Positions 1 to 10,799 of a DNA stretch of 64,000 nt are shown piece by piece. This DNA is from Termitomyces sp. T153. Lineage: Eukaryota > Basidiomycota > Agaricomycetes > Agaricales > Lyophyllaceae. The stretch covers positions 1 through 64,000 of the forward strand of contig JACKQL020000013.1 of the NCBI GenBank assembly GCA_018296165.2. The letters are read 5' to 3'. Position 1 is the first letter of the stretch. Each line of letters opens with the position of its first letter. A model generated the notes under the pieces. The model saw only the letters and a program-made list of their open reading frames with translations, was not told where the DNA came from and made no database searches. Both the position numbers and the translations under genes were made by a program.

Positions 1-1112
1 CGCTATGGCCAACCTCACCTCTCAACTTGAAAAAATCACCATGGCCCATGCTTTCCTCAATTGGGTCAACCATCTACTTGCTGTGGCCTGTGCGTCTTTA
101 GCAAAGGATTCTTGCTTGGCAGTCACTGCCAGCTTCCAGACATGGTTGCAGTGGTTCAAGACCACAGGGAGTGGTGTTGAGTGGCCAGAGTTAGCAACTG
201 TCGAGAAGGAGTGTGGAGGAATGGGTTTGCCCATTTGATGTTCACTTTGTAAGTTCATCTCTTCTTTTCTTCTTCTTAGCAACAGTTTTAACACTTTTTG
301 CTAGGCTCCTGTCAATCCCTCCTTGGAGTTCCTAATGGATGACCTGACCACAGGAATGATGGTAAGTGCCCTGGTAGTTGCTAGCACTAGTGACACTGCT
401 AAGGTACATTAGCTCTTTGAAGACTTGTCACCAAATGACCAGTTTTTCATCCAGCACCCAGTAGGTGCATTAGTGGTGGCAAGGGGGGAGGAATGGAGTG
501 AGGGCCACAAGGGCAAGGAGACAGTGAATCGTGGGGACATTCAAGAGGTGGGCCCCTTGACTCCCAAGGCTGCGGCTGGCAGCATCGCTAGAGGGTTGGC
601 AACAACCCCAAGGAGCAAAGAGAAGGGAAAGGCACAAGAAGAGGAGGGTGAGGATATTGAGGTAAGTCTTTTTTTTTTGCTAATTCTTAGCAACAATCGC
701 TAACTTTTCTTTTGCAGGAACAAATTGAAGAAACCTTTACCAACAAGTGCTTGGCTATACTCCTTCATTGGCGAAAGGCCTTGACAGTGGTGGATATGGG
801 GTTGGAGGCCAGGGTGGTGCTGAAGAAGGCAAAGGGGAAAGTAACAGTGTCACTAGAGAAGCAACAAGAGTATAAGCACATGCAAGGAGCAGTAAGCACT
901 TAGTGATTGTCTCTCAATTAGTCACTAACAATTTTTCAGTGCAACAACTGCTGGGCTAACAATGACCCAGAGGGCTGCTGATACCCAATGGGGGCCCAGC
1001 CCTGCTATTGTTGCAACAGCATGAGGAAGAGCTGTTTGCACAGCAGCCGCTCATTGAGGAGCACAGGCAGTAAGTTCACTAAGAGGATAGCAACAAAGGC
1101 AGCGTCAGTAAG
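1..1112 (+). pseudogene. 5' part of a multi-exon gene of unknown function, split by a Copia element
   Basis: I do not recognise the protein. Open segments at 5-238, 425-661, 718-891 and 940 onward join through plausible short introns: 249-279, 662-717 (GTAAGT...TTTGCAG) and 892-939 (GTAAGC...TTTTCAG). The last visible exon is Cys-rich, starting CNNCW with later CYCC and C residues, like a small zinc-binding motif, but it carries an in-frame TGA at about 981. The preceding exon is rich in Glu, Lys and Gly. The gene runs into the Copia LTR at 1113 and resumes after 6225. It is either a decayed host gene family member or a gene carried by an older repeat. The exact start is outside the window or unclear. 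Confidence 0.5.
1108..1112. repeat. Copia target-site duplication, left copy (GTAAG)
   Basis: The five bases GTAAG directly precede the TG of the 5' LTR and recur directly after the CA of the 3' LTR at 6226-6230. A perfect 5-bp TSD fixes the element's ends. GTAAG reads as a splice donor (TCA|GTAAG), so the insertion fell at an exon-intron border of the surrounding gene. Confidence 0.9.
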
Positions 1113-1467
1113 TGTTTGAGCAATGACTCTGCCACCCGCTAGTCTTGTAATTATTATTATTTCTTTTTTTTGGGTTTATTTCTTGTTTTATGCCATGGCG
1201 CACATTCACTATTGTTTGTTTGCTATTCTTTAGATAAAACCTTGTTTTATTTCTACAAAACATATGCATCCACAAACCACACCCTTAGTCATTTGCATGC
1301 TATTGTGTCTGAACACTAAGGGTGTGTAGCTTGTTCTTACCTACAATGCCTTGTTACTTACTCATACCTGTAGTTAACATACTTCGTATTGTTCTACAGG
1401 TCAATATAGTTGTTTGCATGCTATCGTGTCTGACCTCTAAGGTTAACATACTTCATATTGTTCTACA
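1113..1467 (+). repeat. Copia 5' LTR
   Basis: 355 bp, TGTTTGAG...TTCTACA, matching 5872-6225. Inside it the last ~27 bases (GTTAACATACTT... to TTCTACAG) also occur once earlier, at about 1373-1400, so the LTR end is internally duplicated. A T-rich stretch at 1160-1180 and AT-rich blocks are present. No certain TATA box can be assigned. Confidence 0.92.
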
Positions 1468-1480
1468 GGTTATGGGCCCC
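1468..1480 (+). other. Primer-binding site matching an internal initiator tRNA-Met fragment
   Basis: GGTTATGGGCCCC follows the LTR immediately. GGTTATGGGCCC is the complement of the anticodon stem-loop of eukaryotic initiator tRNA-Met (GGGCCCAUAACC), not of a tRNA 3' CCA end. Drosophila copia is known to prime from a 5' half-molecule of this tRNA, so the same mode is inferred here. Confidence 0.75.
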
Positions 1481-1589
1481 GCTCCCACTTCCATTGAAAA
1501 TACACAGACACAAGAAAATGACTCAAACACTATACATGACACACAGCTCCACACTGCCCAAAAATGTCTAACCCGAGCTCCACAAATCC

Positions 1590-2403
1590 ACCCACCTTCT
1601 CCAAAAATTTACAGTTTGATGGTACCAACTTTGGACAGTTCAAAAAGCAAATCATGATTGCAGCATGAGCATGAGGAGCACAAGGATACCTTGAGGGCAC
1701 CATCAAAGACCCAGCATCAAGTGAACAAGGAGACCAAACCAGAAAAGGCCTTGTCAAAGACGAGTCAACCAATGCTGGTGCTGCCCAGACTGGAACTGGA
1801 ATGGAGTGGTCATCCCTGACCCCATCGGCAGAAGAGTGGGATGTCCACAATGCCTAGACGTTGGCATTGATCATATACAACTGCAAAAACTCCATGGGGC
1901 TAGGTATTAAGATGGACAGTACAGTGGCTGAGGCATGGGAACAGCTTACTGCAAACTACAGCATGGTATCAGAACTAGCAGCAATGGGGGCTGAGAACTT
2001 ACTGTGTACTATGATGCTAGCTGATGGAAGAGACTTCCCGGCCCACATTAAAGACTTACACATCAAATGGGAGGAGGCTATGGAAAAGGGAGCAGCAATT
2101 AGCAATGCCACATTCAGGACAATAGTCATGAACTCACTCCCCAAATCCTGGAATGTAGTTGTAGCCAGCCAGTACACCATAAAAATGTTGAATGACCTGA
2201 TATCCAGACTCACCATTCACTGGGAGCATCTGAAAGCACAGAAGCAAACAAACACATCAGTTACTGCTCTTGCCACTACCACAAAACCTCAGAGCCCAAA
2301 GCTTGTATGCACCAACCCTAACTGCAAGCACACAGGACATCTCCAGGAGAACTGCTACTGGAAAGGGGGAGGAAAGGAAGGACAGTTCCCATCCAACTTT
2401 TGA
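1590..2403 (+). pseudogene. Copia gag (UBN2-like) with zinc knuckle
   Basis: Capsid-like part of the Copia polyprotein. The first section (about 1590-1860, starting around KFQFDG and GTNFGQFKKQ) contains stops. A 180-residue open stretch follows from 1861 and ends in a nucleocapsid-type CX4CX4HX4C knuckle (C-TNPN-C-KHTG-H-LQEN-C) at about 2308-2360, which would bind element RNA. The frame then shifts before the protease. Stops in the first third make it non-functional. Confidence 0.8.
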
Positions 2404-2463
2404 AACTGAGACAGTGCTCTCACAAGCCTTGCAAACAAAAATACAGATACCACAAACACACCC

Positions 2464-2739
2464 ATGGCCAACCTAGCAGTAATAAATGCTACAGATGAGA
2501 CACCACAAGTCACCTATGCGCTAGCTGCCCAAGTCAAAAACCCCTTACAAGCAAATGAGGTGAACTTACCCAACCTCTACGCACTCAAAATTGACACCCC
2601 TATTCCCACATTCACAGACTCAGGAGCTAGTGACCACTGTTTTGTAAGATGGGAGGACTTTGCTGAATACACGCAACTCACCCAGCCAAGAGAAGGGAAG
2701 GCTACAACCCAAGATGGTGTCTTCCATATTATTGGCTAA
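2464..2739 (+). pseudogene. Copia aspartic protease segment
   Basis: The motif FTDSGASDHCF at about 2611-2643 is the retropepsin-type active site (D-S-G-A) of Copia elements, here with its catalytic Asp intact. This domain would cut the polyprotein into mature parts. The segment closes at a stop at 2737-2739, and the protein continues in the same direction with GAG-pre-integrase at 2866. Confidence 0.8.
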
Positions 2740-2865
2740 GGAACAGTTAAGAAACGGATATAGACTAACCAGGGCATCTCAGAGCTAGTCTTCTGCAATG
2801 CTCTGCACACACCAGACCTTGCTGCTAACCTTATCTCTGTTGGGTGCTTTGACAAAGCAGGATTC

Positions 2866-3950
2866 TTGATCATGTTTGCAAAAGGGAAGGTTGTATTCTG
2901 TGACCCTGATGGGAAGGAAGTGTTAATTGGTCAAGGCACTGGCAGAATGTACACACTGGAAGCTCTAAACCCATCACTTGTTAGGGCTATAGTGGCATTG
3001 TCCCTTGACAGACCAGTCAACATAGATGGGTGGCATAGACGTTTTGCCCATGCGGGGGTCAACAGCATTCGACAACTGATACAAAAGGGGTTAGTCAACA
3101 GAATCAGGGTCAAGGGGAACCTAGAAGTAAAGGGACTGTGCAAAGACTGCGTTTATGGTAAACACACAGCTCGACTATATGATGGCACACATGAATATGA
3201 GAAAGCCTCAAACAAGTGCGTCCACCTAGACCTATGGGGTCCAGCATCAACACAATTGATAGGGGGTGCATCATACATGATGATAGCAGTAGATGGACAC
3301 ATGATGCACCTTGCAGGCTACTTCCTGTCCAGAAAAGATGCACCTAGCACCCTCAAGGCATTAAGACTCTACCATACCGGGTCTGAGCAGTAAACTGGTC
3401 ACAAGTTGTGAGCGATCTGTGTAGATGCTGAGCATGAGTGGGTAAACAAGATGTGGCATGAGTATTGCGGGCAACATGGCATAGTACTGAAGGTCACCAC
3501 ACCATACGCACACACTCAAAATGGCCTAGCTGAGCAAGCCATTAGGACGATCATCAAAGGCATATGGTGTATCTTGATTGAAAGTGAACTACCAAAGGAC
3601 TTGTGAGCAGAGGCTGCTGCAACTCAAATATATATGCATAATCATCTCCCATCAGCACACCAACCCAACAAGGTACCTGAGGAAGCATGGGGCAATAAGA
3701 GACAAAGTGTTGCTCACCTTTGACCTTTTGAATGTGTTGCCTTCGCCAAGATCCCAGAGGAGCTTGTCAAATCAAAACTGGACCCATGGTCAGTCAAGTG
3801 TGTCCTAGTGGGGTACTCAGTGAGCAGATACAAGCTTTTTGAACATGGCTCAAGGTTCATCATCACATCCTGTGACGTTATTTTTGATGAGGGTATAGGG
3901 CACAGATCACTTACCATGTTCAACAATGATGAGGACCTACTCAGCCTAGC
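2866..3950 (+). pseudogene. Copia GAG-pre-integrase and integrase core
   Basis: Residues WHRRFAHAG, then CKDC, form the HHCC zinc-binding head of the integrase. HLDLWGP gives the first catalytic Asp. After a stop at about 3391, VDAEHEW and the segment PYAHTQNGLAEQAIRTI give the remaining core with the catalytic Glu, and a VLVGYS-type tail follows near 3800. This enzyme joins cDNA ends to the target. Stops at 3391-3393 and about 3604, and another before 3740, split it. Confidence 0.85.
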
Positions 3951-4299
3951 CAACCCTGTGCCACAGACTCATGCCCCAGGACTACTTACGCTGCATCAAC
4001 CAATTGCTCCGAGAATCAGTGACACCAACGCACCACTTCATACAAGACCCTCTACCAATGCAGCCAATTGCAAAGACAATCCTGAGATTGATGCCCAGAG
4101 CACAGCCACCACCACGCCACCCACAGTTACTGGCCCAGAAGCTGACACTCAACAGCCTCCCACCCAACCCAGTCCGATACAAGCCACCCCACTGCAAAGG
4201 TCTGACCAGATTAGAGAAAAAACGTCTAGAACCACCTCTATGAACTTTGCGCACAATAACTATGCTTTTCTCACCCTCCTCAATGATGTGTATGACCCC

Positions 4300-5260
4300 A
4301 ATGATAACTTCTTTGTCTCCAGGATGTTTGACAAGGCCATGTGCAGGCTGGACCTGTGGCAGCCAGCGATGGACAAGGAACTACGGGTTATGAATGAGAG
4401 GGGTGTGTTCCAAGTGATTGACTCGAAGGACATACCAGAGGGAAAGAAGATTATTGGTTGTCAATGGGTCTATGCAGTGAAATACAATGCAGAGGGCAAC
4501 ATTGTGAGGTGCAAGGCAAGACTCATGGCAAAGAGGTATTCCCAGATTGTAGGGGAAGACTACAAGGAGACATATGCGGTGGTGGTTAGGTTGGAGTCAA
4601 TCTGCATATCAGTGGCAGTGGCAGCCCAGATGGACCCGCTTACTTGAACAGTGTCCCAGACTTTCAGGTATTTATGAGGATCCCACAGGGCTTCCCTGGG
4701 GGGGAGGGGAAGGTCATAGAACTCAGGAAGACCCTGTATGGATTAATGCAGGGGAGGCGAGACTGGTTCTGGACACTCAACCGAGCATACAACAAGCTAG
4801 GATACCACACGTCACATGCAGACACCTGCATACATACCAGGATCTCATCTGGTGAGCACACAATCATGAATACCTTCAACAATGATGTGTTTGGGGTCTC
4901 TACTACCCAGCAAGGAGCAGACCTTGTGAAGGCAGAGCTGTCTGCCATCTATGACATCAAAGACCTTGGCACACCATCATATATCATTAGTATGGCTATC
5001 AAATGCCACCCAGATACAGGTGCAATATCCTTATTCCAGAAAGCATACCTGAGATGGGTACTGAATCATTTTGGCATGACAAACTGCAACCCACACGCTA
5101 CACCATTACCCCCAGGTATCCAACTCATGACATCCATGTCACCCAAAAATACAGCGGAGCTCAAGTTCATGGCCAATAAGCCTTATCGTCAACTACTAGG
5201 TTTGCTGATGTGGGCCCAGGTAGCCACATGACCAGACCTTTCATTTGCCATTGGGCTACT
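4300..5260 (+). pseudogene. Copia reverse transcriptase with mutated active site
   Basis: Recognisable RVT_2 signatures include the IIGCQWVYAVKYN, ARLMAKRYSQI and LRKTLYGLMQG blocks. The catalytic box usually reads Y-x-D-D; here the corresponding residues are FNNDVFG (about 4876-4896), so the first catalytic Asp is Asn, a change explained by G to A. A stop near 4645 and another near 5229 break the frame. This enzyme would copy the element RNA into DNA; this copy cannot. Confidence 0.88.
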
Positions 5261-5315
5261 TGCCAGATTCCAGTCAAACCCTAGCCTAGCCCACTGGAAT
5301 GCACTGCAATACATA

Positions 5316-5843
5316 TTGGGATACATAAAAGGCACTCTAGACTACAAAATCACCTACACAAGGACCAAAGACATGGACAACAAGGTGCTTGGCTATGCAG
5401 ATGCAGATTTCAGGGGAGATCTGGACACAAGGAGATTGACCAATGGATATGTGTTCCTGATGGCTGGAGGGGCAGTATCTTGGAGTTCAAAGAGGCAGGC
5501 TATGGTAATGTTAAGTACCATGGAAGCTGAGTACATTGCAGTGACTCGCACTGCACAACAAGCTCTCTGGATGTACAACTTCTTAACAGAGATCGACATC
5601 CCTCAGCAACTCCTGATGAACCTCCATGTCGACAACCAATACTCAATTGCTCTAGCTACTTCCACAAAAGGCCACTCCCACACTAAACACATTGACATCA
5701 GGCACCACTACATTCGCAAATGCCTCCACAACAGCAATATTACTCTCACTCATGTCCCATCCACCAAGAACATAGCCGACTTGTTTACAAAACCTCTACC
5801 ACAACTCGCTCATAAGCATCTCATTGGGCTTTTGGGACTTTGA
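5316..5843 (+). pseudogene. Copia RNase H and C-terminal end
   Basis: A 175-residue open stretch with the Copia RNase H pattern: GYADADF (first acidic residue), SWSSKRQAMVMLSTMEAEY (Glu), LHVDNQ (Asp) and HIDIRHHYIR, ending in NIADLFTKPLP. It would degrade the RNA strand of the RNA:DNA hybrid. All acidic positions appear retained, so this is the best preserved part of the element. A polypurine tract and the 3' LTR follow within 30 bases. Confidence 0.88.
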
Positions 5844-5861
5844 GCCTAGGCATCCAGCTTA

Positions 5862-5871
5862 TCAGGGGGAG
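5862..5871 (+). other. Copia polypurine tract
   Basis: TCAGGGGGAG lies directly against the 3' LTR start (TGTTGAG at 5872), the usual place for plus-strand DNA priming. Confidence 0.8.
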
Positions 5872-6225
5872 TGTTGAGCAATGACTCTGCCACCCGCTAG
5901 TCTCATAATTATTATTATTTCTTTTTTTTGGGTTTATTTCTTGTTTTACGCCATGGCACACATTCACCATTATTTGTTTGCTATTCTTTAGATAAAACCT
6001 TATTTTATTTCTACAAAACATATGCATCCACAAACCACACCCTTAGTCATTTGCACGCTATTGTGTCTGAACACTAAGGGTGTGTAGCTTGTTCTTACCT
6101 ATGATGCCTTGTTACTTACTCATACCTGTAGTTAACATACTTCGTATTGTTCTACAGGTCAATATAGTTGTTTGTATGCTATCATGTCTGAACACTAAGG
6201 TTAACATACTTTGTATTGTTCTACA
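5872..6225 (+). repeat. Copia 3' LTR
   Basis: 354 bp, TGTTGAG...TTCTACA, aligned to 1113-1467. It differs by one length change in the first bases and about 16 substitutions, several being TG/CA exchanges (for example TTGTAAT against TCATAAT) as expected after loss of CpG. Confidence 0.92.
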
Positions 6226-7078
6226 GTAAGGAATGTGAGGGTTTTCATAGAGTGACAGAGGGAGTTGGTGAAGAGAGGGGAACCCATCGAGGTCAAGCAC
6301 TTGAGCTTGAACCTACCAACATCACAGGAGCAGGCAACAAGTGGAGGTAGCAGGGGTGCTAAGGTGAAGAGTAGGGAGTTGGTGGAGAGTGACAAGGAGG
6401 ATGGTGGCAATGATGGTGATGATAATGACAGCAATGATGAAGTGCCTCTGGCACAAAAACAAACAGCAAGTCCTGCTTCGGTCACTAGTGAGGAGGGCGA
6501 GGGAGATGTGGAGATGAGGGAGACAACTCCCTTGGCAGCAGTTGCTGAGGTGGAGTGGGAGGTGAGCAATATGGAGGTTGAGGGCAAGGAGGAGTTTGAG
6601 GCCGCCCCAGTTGCCATCAAGGAGGACAAGGAGGAGGATGAAGAGGCTGAGGAGGTCGTGGTCCAATGACAAGTAAGTTATTATTATTTGTTATCTTCTT
6701 GATTGCTAACCACTTCACTAGGGGACCTGGAGCAACATGCCCTTGCACCAGGTTAGCAACAATGAACTGGAATGGCTGGGCAAGGACTTGGGTTGGCTGA
6801 CGCTGCTAATGTCAGTGACATTGCTAGCAGATTTTGATGAGAGGATGGTGGGCATGGAATGGCAGTTCTAGAGGGAGTTGGAGGTGGCAAGAGAGGAGTT
6901 GTTAGCAGTGTGGGCATGGTATGTTGTTGCCAAGTGAAGATTGGTGACACTGGCAGGGTATTGGCACGACTATCAGGCCTTCCTGGCCTGGCAGGAGGAG
7001 AACAATGTCAGGGAGGGAGATTGGGAGAAGGAGGATCTGGTGGAGGTGCCTGACAATGATGCTGACCTCAACGCCTAG
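6226..7078 (+). pseudogene. 3' part of the gene split by the Copia element
   Basis: This continues the gene of 1-1112. It begins with the second TSD copy (GTAAG, 6226-6230), which would be the donor of an intron ending near TGACAG at about 6258. An open exon (6265-6669) is strongly acidic, with runs of E, D and N and the segment VPLAQKQTA. An intron (GTAAGT...CACTAG) follows at about 6674-6720. The last exon has a Trp-rich stretch (LEWLGKDLGWLTLL, then WQ-E repeats) and stops at 7076-7078 after DNDADLNA. Two in-frame stops (about 6869 and 6935) suggest a pseudogene. Function is unknown. Confidence 0.5.
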
Positions 7079-7499
7079 TGACAGTCACCTCCTGTATATA
7101 CTTTTGTCTTCTTTTTATTAGCATTACAGACACAGACTAGCCCCCTTAAGAGGCTCCAAAATGTATAATACAGTGACTGTCACCTAATGCTAGCAATGCA
7201 TGAAGGCAAATGCTCAGTAAGTCATCATGGTGAAATACCTCTAGAGGCGTGCTGAGCGCTGGTGACAGAATGGCCAAGTGCAGCATTGAAAACAAAAAAA
7301 TAGTAAAGTAGAATGTCTGTGAAAGGCTTTTTTTTTTTTTTTTTAACAAAGGTAATAAAAATAAAAGAGTAGCAAAAACAAAAGGACTTAATGTTTTTGT
7401 AAGGTATTTTTGATGATCTTTCTGGATAGTAGGGACAAGAATAATGAGAAACAAGGCAGAGTCAAGAAAAGTTGCTAGGGCTTAGTGAAAGGTAAGTTT

Positions 7500-8889
7500 T
7501 TAGTTTTCTTCTTCATTGGCAGTGTCGCCAGTATTATTGTTGTCTACAAGGTCAGTTTGCTCCAGTTCTCTGAGCTCCGAGGTGTCAATGTTGAAGGCAT
7601 CACTAGGCACTGTTATGTGCTCTCTAGCAAAATAAGGGACCAAATGAAAGGTGGCAATGGGGCAATGCAGTACTGAGCCATCTAATGTGCAAAGAATGTA
7701 AGTGCCTCCGCAGTTGCAAGAGATTACCACTAGTGGGCCTAGGTAATGAGGCTTCATTTTCTTGTTATGTGTCACCTCGATTCTAGTGTTCCTCATCAGT
7801 ATGAGGTCGCCTGTTTTGAAATTGTAATCGCAGATTGTAGTGGCATGTTCTGCTTCAAAGCAAATGGTGGCTAGGCAACAAGCACTAAGGATGTTACTGT
7901 GAAGGTGGTCAAGATCCTCTTGGTGACATTGTAGGTCAATTGCTCAGCAGGCTATGAGGTCAGTTGTCGACAATAGCAAGTTTGGCAGTGGTTGCAAATA
8001 TGTTGCTTCCACTATGTCAGCCGGCAGGAGAGGGTGGGTGCCAGTTGTTGCAAAGTATGGGGAGCAACCCATTCGCTTGCAAACTGTAATACGTTCTGAC
8101 CAAAAGACAGAGTAAGTAGCAGTACTCCACCTGGACTGGTTGCCATTGACCACTTTGAAGAGAGCTTGGCAAACATCAAAGTGGGGTCGCTCGACTATGC
8201 TGTTGGCACGCTTATTGTAACTAGAGATCCAGATGTGGTGCAAGTTATACTTCTTTGCCAAGTAAGTGACTGCCTTCACTGGAGGTCCATTGTCAGTAAC
8301 AATTTTGCTAAGCACTCCCCAGCAACAGACAACGTCCTTGTATAGCCATTTAGCAATAGTTTCAGTGTTCTCTCTGGCGAGGTGAAACTTGGGGTAATGA
8401 GTTAGCAAACAACATCCTTGAATGATATATTTGGACTTATTGGAGGGTGGTATGAACATGGTGTATGTATATCTTGCTGAACAAGGGCGCTGGCATAGTG
8501 ACGGTTGGTAGGATGAGAACTTTGGTCATCTGGTATACTTGGCAGAGGTGGCAGGTCCAGAGGTACCATATGATATCAGCACTAACTTGAGGCCACCAAA
8601 ATTGTTCTAGAAGGACTGAGCAAGTAGCAAAAAGACTTCTATGTTCTAAATCATCATGCATGGCCTTCAAGACTTGTAGGTGACTGGCAGTGGGAACAAA
8701 CAGCTTGTGAGTGCCATCTTGACTTCTTTGCCAAAGTTTGCCTCCTGTAGTGAAGAACATAGAAGCATAGAGAATGAAAGTGGCATACTTGTTGTTGCTA
8801 AGGCCATCAGGTCTGGCAAGATTGTGAAGCCATTTCTTGACTAGAAGTATGCAAGCATCACTAGCAATAGCTTTGGCACTACAGGGCAC
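7500..8889 (-). pseudogene. Gypsy integrase (zinc head, core, C-terminal part)
   Basis: The upstream open stretch (8437-8889) has the H2C2-type zinc head (HDDLEH, then CHLC). The core (7944-8459) has a Gypsy integrase pattern: an open HYPKFHLAR region, IVTDNGPPV (catalytic Asp), and NSIVERPHFD (catalytic Glu) followed by RMGCSPYFA. The C-terminal piece (7500-7796) contains PHYLGPLVVISCNCGGTY. The frames are separated by stops at about 8437 and 7940, so it is inactive, although the visible catalytic Asp and Glu remain. Confidence 0.82.
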
Positions 8890-8984
8890 GTTGCTATAGG
8901 TGGTGTTGCCATCATCTTGGAGAGGCTGAATATTGTTGCTGGTTGCTAATCATGGGGCAGTGTCTGTGTCGCTGGCAAAAGTCA

Positions 8985-10640
8985 CTAAAGGTTGCAAATA
9001 AGGGTATTTGACCAGAGGAGGTAGGCAATGGGAAGCCATGGAGACTTGGCAAAGGAGCGGTAGTAGTAGCTGAACTTAGTGCATGAACCCATGCAAGTGA
9101 TTGATCCAATCATTATAAATGGAGTTGTTGCTATCATCAACTGGAGAGTTGCCAGGCTGTGGTGGGCATTGCGAAAGACCATTGGGGCCATAAAAAGTTC
9201 CCTTGATGTGAACCAGCTCAAAGTAAATATCAAAATTGCCATAATCCAGTGGTTCATGCTAGTGGAGGGCTGGATGTCAGGGTTCTGAAGCATACCCTTA
9301 ATGTAGTGAGCGTCGACTTTGACGATGAGGTTCCTAATGCCAATGAAGTACATCTGCAAAGCTTGTAGCACTCAATAAAGGCCATAGAGTTCCAGCTTGG
9401 GCTAATTGAATCTGGCCTCTCTGTCATTAAGCATAATCAATGCAAAGCAGTTGTAGCAATGTTCTTTGCAATTGTTATTAGTGCATTGGCAAAGGTAATA
9501 TCTGACCGCTATATATGAAGTATCAACTGCTAAGATGACAGGGTCAGGCAATTCATAGTCAATAGGAACTAGGGGCTTAGCATTTTGTAAGGCTTTCACA
9601 AGGTCATGTTGAGCATTTATCTGGTCAGGGCCAAACTTGAAAGGGATGCCAACACAAGTAAGTTTCATTAAGTTATTGGCTCAGTGGGCAAAGTTCTTGA
9701 CGAAAATCCTAAGTACCCCAACTGTGCCTAGAAAAGCTTGGACTTCCAATAGTGACTTGCAAGGGCCCCACTGCTTGATTAGGGCTAAGCAACTTTCATC
9801 AGGGACTCAACCACTAGGAGTGCAAACATGACTTAGAATCTTGAAAGTCGGGGTGCAAAGAATGAGTTTGTGACCAGAAAAGGTGCCACCACAATATTTC
9901 ATTTGCTGGAGAATCCTATTAAGAAGTTCAAAGAACTCCCATAGCACTAGGCAAATGTTTGGGTTAGTGGAATGCTTAGCGGGTTTACCATTAACAATCT
10001 TCCAGTCCTTGGGTCCTTTAGTGCCAATGTCGTCAATAAAGCTGAGCATGTTATGGGGGATCTCTGGCTGCAAAATGAAGGGTAATGTCATTGTGAAATA
10101 TAGGCACAGAGTTGGTCCATCCCATCAGCAAGGTCACTAAGCAAAGGGCACTGAATGGAGTCTGGAATGTCATTAAGTCACATGAGGTGGGGTCAATAAG
10201 TTGCTCATTGTAGCCAACATAGAAATCGAGAGTGGTGCCACAGATGTGTCCAGTGAAAGATTCAGCAACACGGTCTAGAAAAGATGGTACTCCAGAATGG
10301 CAAATGGTGACACAGTTTAGTGGCTCAAGGCTGTGCACAATCCTGAGCTTACCATTCTTCTTGAGAACACAAAACCATTGCAAGTGGTAAGCAGAGTTCA
10401 AAGGTTTGTAGATGCCAGCACTAATCTTGTTGCAAATAATCTCACATACTTCCTTTTCTAGCCCTGGGAGTATGGGACAATTGTGCTGAACCCAAGGTAC
10501 GTGAAGTATCATCAGTATGTGTACTGGCAGGAAGAAGTTGGGGTGCAAGCTTCCTCATTTGAAATCTTCCCAAGCAAATGCTTTTTACTGCTTGGCAACC
10601 ATGTCGACCAATACTGTAGTACTGGGTTAGAGTAATACTG
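8985..10640 (-). pseudogene. Gypsy reverse transcriptase and RNase H
   Basis: The RT part (9807-10548) has LRIVHSLEPLN, FQTPFSALCLVTLLMGWTN and the catalytic box as SFIDDIG (about 10020-10045), so both Asp of the YxDD motif are kept. The RNase H-like part (8985-9668) has DPVILAVDTSYIAV and the ELYG-like tail. Stops and a frameshift at about 10060-10090 separate the blocks. This is the only RT in the window whose two catalytic aspartates survive. Confidence 0.82.
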
Positions 10641-10799
10641 ATAGTTCTGGGGCTTTCTTAAAGACTTAGGCAGTCTACTCCAATTTCACACTGATGTCTT
10701 GATGAATGCTTGAAGTTGAAGGGGTTTACTTCCAAAATATTTCTATTCTGAATGCAGAGGGGTCTCAACAAACTCCAGCCTAAGTGATTTACTCCCTGG

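Larger units (their letters stand above)
1113..6225 (+). mobile_element. Ty1/Copia LTR retrotransposon, complete structure, inactive
   Basis: A 5.1 kb element bounded by TG...CA LTRs (1113-1467 and 5872-6225) and a 5-bp TSD. Internal order is gag with a zinc knuckle, aspartic protease, integrase, reverse transcriptase and RNase H, which is the Copia order (integrase before RT). It would copy itself through RNA in cytoplasmic particles and insert by integrase. The reading frame is broken by several stops (near 3393, 3605, 4645 and 5229) and by frameshifts, and the RT catalytic motif is mutated, so this copy cannot move by itself. The two LTRs differ at about 17 of 354 sites by eye, mostly transitions. 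Confidence 0.93.
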
